Source: Gymnopilus junonius
Taxonomy: Eukaryota; Basidiomycota; Agaricomycetes; Agaricales; Galerinaceae
Length of the DNA stretch: 64,000 nucleotides
Assembly: GCA_015501075.1 (NCBI GenBank)
Contig: JADNYJ010000116.1
Coordinates: forward strand, 62,001 to 126,000
Direction of reading: 5' to 3'
The notes under the pieces are model-generated. The model worked only from the letters and a program-made list of their open reading frames with translations, was not told the DNA's origin and made no database searches. Both the position numbers and the translations under genes were made by a program. Shown piece by piece: positions 56,302 to 64,000 of this stretch (positions are counted from its first letter, which is position 1; every line of letters starts with the position of its first letter).

Positions 56302-57800
56302 TCAATTCCAGTCTTCTGCCATAAGTGGTTCGGAATCGATGGCCATTTGAGAAGGATCTGGGGTCAGTGCCCAATAGGGCTCAGGACCAAAGAGATCATT
56401 ATAGATCTTGGTTGTTATCGACAACCCCAATGCAACATCCTCTGTGGTGGTGCTACTGTGCAAATGCACAGTGCTACTCATTCCCACATCATTGGCAATC
56501 CTACTTGCGCCCGTATTAAGGGTGACTTCCTCGAATCTACTCGAGGTGGCAATGGTCAGGGTAACCCTGATCCGAGACATCAGGTCCCGCAATTTCCTAA
56601 AGGAGGGATATGGCGCCATTCCCCAAGTGGGGTTCTTCCAGGCACCTTTGCAGACTTTGTGAGAGGTAATAGTACCTCTCCCACTAATCTCAACAACATT
56701 GTGAGTAGTGGGGACTGGGTGCGATTTCTCTAGTGGCGGGAAATGCGCCATTGATGTGAGCGTGAATGGCTCTTCATCGGAGTCCTCAACAAAGCACGCT
56801 GACTTTGGCTTGAAGCCAGCGCAGTGGGGTTTCCTCTTAGGGTACTCCTTTTTCTGTGAACTGCTGGGGTTACCAGCATTCTGCTGATCGGAGTGGCATG
56901 GTTCAGGACCCTTTCCTTTGATCGCAGTATTGCACTGCACATTCGCATTGTTAGCCTGTTGGTTTCTGGGCTGGCTGTCCTTAGGCGGGTTGAGCTGCTT
57001 TGGCACATAGAGTGTGCCGCACTTGGGTTGCTCATGCTGCTTAAGGTGCCCAAATCGGGCAGCCCATGTGGTGCGAATGCTGTCAAAGAGGTCCTTTAGT
57101 TCCATATTTGGAACCAAATTTTGCTGGGTGAAGTCTTCCATCATCCGTTGATAAACAGATTCTTGCGATGTGACGTTCATGGCAAGTGGAAGGTTCATGA
57201 GTAGAACTAGGCATGCCATGGATTGAGAAACCATGGGTACCATGCTGGTGGAACCGGTTGATCCTGTGGCATTCGGATCATTGATGAGCGGGAGAGCCCA
57301 TAATGGAATTGGAACTTGGCGAGCTGGGGGTTGGGATCGAGAGATCGATCTTGAGATTCATGAGGACCCTAAAGTCCTTGAGGGTCTCGACGAACATCTC
57401 CTTGGAGTACTTCATTTTGATCCATCCCAAGCTTCAGCTGCAGACAGGGTTTTAACCTGGTCCCATATACCAGTATCGAGGCACATGGCCAAAAGGCTGA
57501 GCCCTTGGAATTCTTGGAGTTGAAACTCTCCAATTTATGGGGTATATTCTTTGGCAGCAGTCCAGCGAGAGAAGTGGGCATTGTACAGGTTGAGATCACC
57601 CTGGGTGGCCCAATGGCAGGAGTGGTGTTAGTGGCATGAGTGCCAGAGGGAAAGGTGGGTTCCCTAATTGTTGCTCTGAGGAGCAGTGAGGGTGCCTTCA
57701 AGGATGGCTTTAATGTCCATATGGAGGATGACAGCCTCCATCTTTGATGCCCATTGGCGGTAGTGATGACCATCAAATTTGGAAGGTCGGAGGCGGAGAA
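56302..57800 (-). pseudogene. copia Gag
   Basis: The N-terminus near 57790 reads KFDGHHYRQWASKMEAVI, the usual copia gag opening, but is broken by stops and frame changes until 57243. It then runs to 56302 with Pro/Gln-rich sequence and no clear zinc knuckle. A tail FVEDSDEEPFTLTSMAHFPP precedes the protease region. Translated pieces overlap in different frames, so the protein is not intact. Confidence 0.65.
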
Positions 57801-58249
57801 GGAGATAGAAGTGGGTTCTTGATGGAAGACATTGTTGAGTGTTGTTTGGATGATTGAATTTCTGTTAAGAAAAGGCTGGGTTGTGTCAGCGACAGGTGTG
57901 TAAAAGCATGCTAAATAAAGAAAGCACTGCTAAAAATACCTGCCCAGACATGGAATTAACCCCTTAAGGGCAATTTGTCCAGACAGTGACAGATGTCCGG
58001 GCCCACATGACAAGGCCCTATACAATGTTGCCATGGTAGCGAACAATTGTGGGAGAGCATTCTGTCTAGCGACGAACAGCTGTGGTCGATGTTCTGCCTA
58101 ATGGCGAACTATCTTCCCAGGTAGAAGTAAGCTACAGACGATGCTAAGCAGGTTCTGCACAATGGCGAACATGCTAGACAGGTTCTGCCTAAGGTGAACT
58201 CAATGTCCAGCAGGTTCTGCCAATGGGAACAGCATGCTTGCTATCGGGC

Positions 58250-58555
58250 CCATAACCTATTGAGCAGCAAGTGGTACATACAGTGGCAACCACTGCATGC
58301 ATGATGCCTCTGCATAGTATCGATGTAGCTACTGGCTTACCTGGGTTGTGAGAGGCTAGTGCTAAGGTGACTACTTAGGCTACTGTAGAAGTATGAATGA
58401 CTTAGATTAGGATGCTGTTTAGAGCATCCTTATATACCTACAGGACATGCAGTGACTAACTATATATGAGTAATGCATAAGGCAATTACTCAGCTAATTA
58501 CTATGTAATTACTAATATCTACTCATAGGATGAGTAATATGCTCACTAAGTGATC
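58250..58555 (-). repeat. Probable 5' LTR of the copia element
   Basis: Reading the minus strand, it begins TGTGATCACTTAGTGAGC. It contains a TATATAAGGATGCTC promoter-like motif near 58420-58435 and CTCTCACAACCCAGG, and ends close to CAATAGGTTATGGGCCCG, which resembles a tRNA-Met half primer site. No second copy is present to confirm the limits. Confidence 0.5.
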
Positions 58556-59320
58556 ACATGTTTTAGTCATATAAGATGACTGTGATACTCTGTCGTCACT
58601 GGATCTAGTCGCATATAGATGCATCTGATCACGCATGTCAGGTGAGTCATGTGATGTAGTCACATGGACACTTATCATGTCAACATTTGCATGTTCAAGA
58701 ATGTCAGAGTCAAGTGTGCAGCACTGTCGCCATCGCCATTGCAGCTCATACTGAATGAATATAGTACTGCAGAGCTGAACATTCACACAGGTTGTTTGAA
58801 GACTTGATCCTTCATATTCGAATACATTGGACCCCAATCCACTTACTACTGTGACTCTTTTGTACCGATGCTGTAAGATGCGCTTACCAATCGTGACCTC
58901 GTTCACCATCAAACAGCAAGCACAGTTGTCAAGCATCTTGCCCTGGGTGTTGCAGGCCTCAGTTGTGAAAATTCTAAGGATAATTTCTATGCAGTCATGT
59001 CGGAGTGAGCAGTGCTGTGTATAAAACATTGTCGTTACTCTCACAACCATTGATGTATGCAGTACTCATTAATATGATCCCTACAGAGCCATGAGCCATC
59101 TTGATCTTTTGGAAATGCTTGTTCCCTTGTCCTACTATCACATAGCGCAATCTTGATGCCCTTGTATTTGCCCTTCTTGCCTTATCTTGCCCTTGTCCTC
59201 CTTGTATATCATTGTAGTGATGTCACGAAATTGGTTCAACAAGGCATGAAGTCTGCTTGTCGATGGTGGATATTTAAAGAGATCTTCTTCAAATTTGTTT
59301 TCCTTCACTACTTTCATCTC
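58556..59320. other. Spacer between copia LTR and Plavaka gene
   Basis: A 175-residue minus-strand frame (58523-59050) overlaps the LTR start and has several cysteines (CACCLMVNE) but no motif I recognise, so it is not called. The terminus of the Plavaka element may lie here but was not identified. Confidence 0.3.
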
Positions 59321-62300
59321 ATGCCCCCATGCTATTGTCAAGTCGCCCAATGTGATGGCACAAATGTATCACTGCCTACCTTTAAATCCCATGAACATCA
59401 AGACAAAGTGCTGCTTTTAAATGAAGCTTTTGAATCTGCATGGTGTGTTTGCCAAAGGCAGGATGATTTCATTGCAACCCATATATCCTGTGTCCTATCT
59501 TTCCATGATGACCAAAGGTCAACTACTCCAACCTGCTCTCCAAGACTCGATACGTACTACTACTTCATTGATGAATGCCTTAGCCAATTCCGCGACATTG
59601 AAAAAAAGGTTGATGCTCTCATAGCAAAAGCAGAAGATGAACTCGCAAGTGTGCAGTTGCCCAGGCACTGCAATGACATCTTTCCATTCTCCTCATTGGT
59701 GGCATCGATTCATTTGGTTTTCCATGAGCTCTCTGGTGTGACAAGCAGGTCGCCATCTGTTCAAGCCACCAAGGCTGCCATTGCTGACTGGTTGAACTGT
59801 CTCATGGCCAAGTTAAAGGAGGCAAAAAAGTTTGGAATAAGGCCTGAAATGAGCTCCCAAGAAATACAGAAGAACCAGTTTCAAAAGGTTTATACAACAC
59901 AGGCAAGCCAGCACTTTCCTTGGATCATTATGCATGGGATCTGACTTTCATTCATAGAGAAACATACTTCTCCAATTCTTCCCAATGTGGATCCTATCGT
60001 CCAGGCTTCAATTTTTACAATGGTTGTCTTGCAGGTTATGCTTCATTTAAGCAGGCGGGGCAGCCACTTCCTTCTAGCCATGCTTCGCTACATCATCCAG
60101 TTAACTTTGCAGTGAAATAATCCTATGCTTTCAACTCAAGATCGTAAGCTTCTCACTGACTTTCCGAAAGACCCGGATAGCACTGTGAAGCAATTTCTAA
60201 TCAACAGAAATGAAGTGATTTATGCTGTTTGCCCAAAGGCAGCATGCCACAAGCTTTATGCACCCAGCTATGTAGGCTGTTCACCCATCCCCAGCTACCC
60301 TAAATATTGCACCCACTGTGAATTTGAGGATGGAAATGAGTGCGCGACCCGCATAATGCGACCATGACTATTTGGAAATGTTGAGGTCCAGGTTCCAATT
60401 AAAAAATTTGTGGCCTTTTCTTTCAAAGATTATGTGGCATCTTTGACATCCTGCCCTGGTTTCAAGGACCATATAGATCACACCTGGAATACTCAAGAGG
60501 CACCGGATTGGCTTGAAATGCAAGATGTCTTTGATGGAGAATTTCTTCATAAGTTCCGTGGCTGGGATGGGAAACCATTTCAATCCAGCAGTGGGCCAGA
60601 AGGTCGCTACTGCTTCAGCCTTGGTCTGGACTTTTTCAATCCATTCACAAACAAACAAGCTGGCAAGAAAGCTTCTGTTGGTGTCATCTCTATCATATGT
60701 CTCAATCTCACTATTAATCTGAGAAATAAACCAGAAAATATGTTTTGAGTGGGTGTTATTCCAGGACCAAATGAGCCACCATTAACTGCAACAAACCATT
60801 ACCTTGCACCTGTTATAGAAGAGTTTCTTGGATTCTGGGAGTCAGGTATCTGGTTTTCTCAAACAGCAAAGTTTCCAGATGGTCGCCTAATCTATTGTGT
60901 GCTTATACTCGTTGTCTGTGATCTTCCTGCAGCCAGGAAGATATCGGGGTTTGCTTCCTACTCGAGTGAACATTTCTGTAATGTTTGCCACTGCAAGCTT
61001 TCTCATCCTGGACTTCAAAACATGGAATACTCCAAATGGACATTCCAGATGGACCAAGAATTCTGCAATGCTGCAGATGATTATAAGGCAGCCAAAACTG
61101 CTGAGGCTCAGGAAGCACAATTCAAGCAATCTGGAGTTAGACTGTTGGAGCTTATGCACCTCCCATACTTTGACATGGTCAATTGTGTGGTAATCGATCC
61201 AGCTCATAATCACTTCCTAGGACTTATCAATGAACACTTCACAAATATCCTAGGTATCCACCTCCAGTCATTCCAAGAGACAATGGTTATCACCATTGAA
61301 TTTGGCCCAACCCCATCAGACTTCAAAGAAAGTGACAAAAAATCTGTTGAGAAACTGAAAAAATGGCTCAAAGCACCATACAGCACAACATTTGGACCCA
61401 CCTAAGCACACAGGTTAAAGAAGCTTATGAGAATCACTGCCTGAGCTCTTGAGTTTGTCTGTCTGTGATCAAATATGATGTCCTTTGCTGATCCTTCTGA
61501 AGAATCAGGCCACGTATATGAAACAAGATTATTGTGGCAGTATTCTTACATGGGTAGATGATATTCTTGCTTATGGATCTTTTGCTAATACTTTTTTTTT
61601 TAGCGCACAGAACAAATGGAGCTTCATGAGACTGGCGCAATGAGTTCAACTTCTTGTGGACATGTTCTACAGGCTGACAAAATGGCACAAATCTGGACTG
61701 ATATTGAGCAAATTCTTATGCCCACATGGATGGCCTCCATTCCTGCAAAACTTGGACAGCCCCACCATGGAAAGCTCAAAGCAGATCAATGGCAGGTATT
61801 AGAAACAACACATTTAGCAGCATCTTTAATCCAGCTTTGGGGAATTCCTAAGGTCAATGACAAGCACTCACGAAGATGCTATGAAATATTGCATGTCACA
61901 CTATCACTTATTTCAGCAATCATCCTTGCCTCATCCCATGTTATTATGAAAACCAGTGCTGATGCATATCTTACTCACATGTTGGACTATCTCAATGGCA
62001 TCACATGTCTCTTTCCAAGCTACAAACTCTAGCCAAATCACCACATGGCCCTTCATGTTCACCAATACCTTCTATTATTTGGTCCTGTGCACTCCTGGTG
62101 GACATTCCCTTTTGAATGGCTTATAGGGGTTCTTCAAAGAATGCCTAATAATGGAAAAATTGGTAGCATCCTCTTTTCCAGTGTCGTTGGTAGCTGATCT
62201 ATTAATCATGAATAGGTGAAATTGAGGGCACCATGGCTTGTGCTTACACATGCTCGGTGAATCTCCAGATGCTCCTGTCAAAGTCAGGCTGCCCTGAGGG

Positions 62301-62875
62301 CTTCTCCATTGTCAGCTCCATGATCATGTGCAGATGACTGTTAGACCGGAACTATTGATTCATGAAAGGGATGGATGGGCTGGTTCAAGCAATGGAACAG
62401 AACATCCATTACCTTCTGACCTTCACTTGCCTTTATACGAGCTAAAATCGACATACCACTTCAAGGAGTTCTGCCTTCATGTCTCATGATCCATGGGTTG
62501 ACCTTTTCTATATCCTCAAATCACCCAGGCAATTCTTGCATTATGATCTTGACCAAAGACTCATCTTATGTCATACCAGCACAAGTTGCTTACATAGTTC
62601 ACTTTTATATGGGCTCAAAACAGATGAAGACATACCTTGGCATTCATCATCATTGGACTGCCAGTATCCCTCATGATCCTTACCTCAACTTTCCTATTCT
62701 CTGTGCTCAACTCTGGAGTGCTGGCATCAATGAAATAGAGATAATTGAACCATCGCAAGTGGCATGTCACTTTGCTTGTCTTCCGTTAGTGCTTGAAGAG
62801 CAAGAACTGGTTGTTGTCATACCTCTCTCAAGAGTAAGTCTTTACTTTACAATCACTGGCTTCATTACTTTATAG
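59321..62875 (+). pseudogene. Plavaka (CACTA-like, Tnp2-type) transposase, decayed
   Basis: It starts MPPCYCQVAQCDGTNVSLP with a C2H-type zinc finger (C-x6-C...H-x-H) near 59330-59400. Downstream are VYAVCPK-type VIYAVCPKAACHKLYAPSY with paired cysteines (60210-60330), WDGKPFQSSSGPEGRYCFSL, GVIPGPNEPP, CVLILVVCDLPAARKISGF, CNVCHCKL, VNCVVIDPAHNHFLGLINEH (61180-61230), DQWQVLETTHLAASLIQLWG, and FGPVHSWWTFPFEWLIGVLQ (62080-62140). These match Plavaka/Tnp2 transposases of mushrooms. Stops at 60365 and 60746, a 200 bp disruption at 61405-61610 and later frame changes show it is inactive. Element ends were not found. Confidence 0.8.
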
Positions 62876-63079
62876 TTCTTTGCACTGATTGGCCATGCAG
62901 ACAATTATCCTGCTTGAGACCATTGAGCATTAAAGCTTGACTCTTAGAGGGAGAAGGCAGTATTATTAAATGTCATTATTTATACAAAATCACATCCATC
63001 TTCTAGATATGTGTAACTTGTGAAAATTAATTATCAGTAGTTCAATGCTGGTTTTGCTTTCAGAGCACCACAGAAAGCA

Positions 63080-63403
63080 TTGGAGCAGCAGCAGCTCAAT
63101 TCAGAAAGACAATTTCATGACCTTGAATCAAGTCTCAAAGAAGATGCATCCAACAAGATTCTATTAGCTGAAAAGCGAGCACAGACAATGCTCAAGGACA
63201 TTCAAGGTCTTGGTCTGGGAATTTGCCTCCCAATGTTCCATGACCATCATAGGACTGATTCACATAGTTCGGCTAATGGGAGTGCCATGATTGTCGATGA
63301 GCAAGAAACCCACCCACCAGTCAACAAAGGTAAACAGCATGCCAAAGGCAAGTCATCAGAAATAGAGGTCTGTTATTCCATATATCAGCCTACTGCTAGC
63401 TGA
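63080..63403 (+). CDS. Hypothetical fragment with coiled-coil-like start
   Basis: Frame of 107 residues starting MEQQQLNSERQFHDLESS, rich in Gln/Glu/Lys and likely helical for about 50 residues, then His/Ser-rich. The stretch just before it (LSR, an AG acceptor context at 63060) suggests it may be an internal exon of the preceding Plavaka gene or of an unrecognised one. No known domain. Confidence 0.25.
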   Translation: MEQQQLNSERQFHDLESSLKEDASNKILLAEKRAQTMLKDIQGLGLGICLPMFHDHHRTDSHSSANGSAMIVDEQETHPPVNKGKQHAKGKSSEIEVCYSIYQPTAS

Positions 63404-63544
63404 TTTCAATACCTCTAAGCTGCCGAGCATCCTCTCACGGTCCAAATTGCTGCCTCCTCCTGCACCGCTGACATTCTAAGCACTCCACACCACAACCTCC
63501 CCATTCGAAGGTAATCCATTACACTGTTGTCACTTACTCAACAA

Positions 63545-64000
63545 TGGGCAGTCTTCTCACCGATCTTCTCACTCTCCAAATACCTACTTCAAGCAGCCAA
63601 AATTGAATGGGGATTCTGTACATTTTAAAGGTGATGTCGCTGGAAGCGATGGTAATAATAGCGACAACAGCGACAATGGTGACAGTGGCGAAGACATGCA
63701 TCATTCTAAATCATCTCAACCAAATGTAAGTCTTGGGAAGTCTTTTTTATTTCCAGACTGATGAGATTTCCAAGCTCACTGGTGAGGAGTTGCTCTTCAC
63801 TACCTTCAGTATTAATGCCCCTAATACTACTTTGAAGTGCCATAGCTGAGTCCATCCAGAATTTAAGGATCTGGCTAAGAGAGCAGTGAGACAAAAGGAG
63901 AAAAAACAAACCCATGGTAGATGAAGACCCAGTAGCGCATTCAGCTTGGACAAAAGAACGGCACCTTGAAGCACTTATTATTTCCAGGCGAAATGCAGGG
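63545..64000 (+). pseudogene. Partial gene running off the window end
   Basis: A plus-strand reading near 63550-63723 encodes a Ser/Asp/Asn-rich stretch (GSDGNNSDNSDNGDSGEDMH). A clean intron follows (donor GTAAGT at 63727, acceptor TTCCAG near 63758), then TDEISKLTGEELLFTTFSIN. TGA stops appear in the next exon (after LKCHS, after THGR and after RTAP), each plausibly a former CGA. The 3' end lies outside the window. Family not recognised. Confidence 0.35.

Larger units (their letters stand above)
53500..58555 (-). mobile_element. Ty1/copia retrotransposon, truncated in reverse transcriptase
   Basis: On the minus strand a probable 5' LTR (about 58555-58250) is followed by a primer-binding-like GGTTATGGGCCCG, then gag, protease, integrase and the first part of reverse transcriptase. 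The reading ends near 53500, so the rest of reverse transcriptase, RNase H and the 3' LTR are missing. The block that follows (52190-53265) is different in CpG content. Confidence 0.8.

Noticed and set aside
58523..59050. 175-residue minus-strand frame with a CACC motif.
   Set aside because: It overlaps the inferred copia LTR and shows no domain. Length alone is not enough in CpG-poor DNA where stops are unevenly distributed.

Overview
This window is nuclear DNA of a filamentous fungus, almost certainly a mushroom-forming basidiomycete (Agaricomycetes). The evidence is the many 45-75 bp spliceosomal introns (GTRNGT...YAG), an Agaricomycete-style F-box relic, and the transposon classes present: KDZ with a cysteine cluster, Plavaka/Tnp2, and hAT with DUF659-like motifs.

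The window has two halves. Positions 1-13661 are gene-rich, CpG-normal host DNA. In order they hold three paralogous genes for small secreted six-cysteine peptides (408-852 +, 2138-2583 -, 3491-3961 -), an RCC1-repeat protein, a four-exon Sld3-like replication-initiation factor, mitochondrial ribosomal protein bL33m, and three DJ-1/PfpI paralogues (two intact, the third cut by a transposon). A decayed F-box/LRR gene lies between the first two DJ-1 copies. The peptide genes were rebuilt by reading splice sites. All share five exons and the same intron phases, including a 4-7 nt microexon, and a C-C-CC-C-C cysteine framework.

Positions 13662-64000 are a nested transposon island. A 1.57 kb repeat (called M here) cuts the third DJ-1 copy. 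A second M copy lies inside a hAT transposon (hAT I), and an 11 kb KDZ transposon (18361-29328) lies inside that second M copy. The first M copy supplies the empty site that defines the KDZ ends. The KDZ element has about 240 bp terminal inverted repeats and inverted arrays of a ~34 bp satellite. It carries a transposase, a KDZ-associated accessory gene and a gene with an RNase H1-type hybrid-binding (viroplasmin-like) domain.

Downstream are a second hAT (hAT II) interrupted by a Ty3/gypsy element with 173 bp LTRs and by a 1.6 kb hAT-type non-autonomous element, another hAT-type MITE, a decayed membrane glycoprotein gene, a second KDZ transposase (C-terminal half), a Ty1/copia element truncated in its reverse transcriptase, and a decayed Plavaka transposase. 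Roughly 32-49 kb is visibly CpG-poor, and many of its stop codons are TGA where the family has CGA arginine. The KDZ element is CpG-rich, which fits a more recent arrival in an older, mutated landscape.

Several reading frames carry single-base shifts, some at A7 runs. I could not tell genuine decay from sequence error for those.
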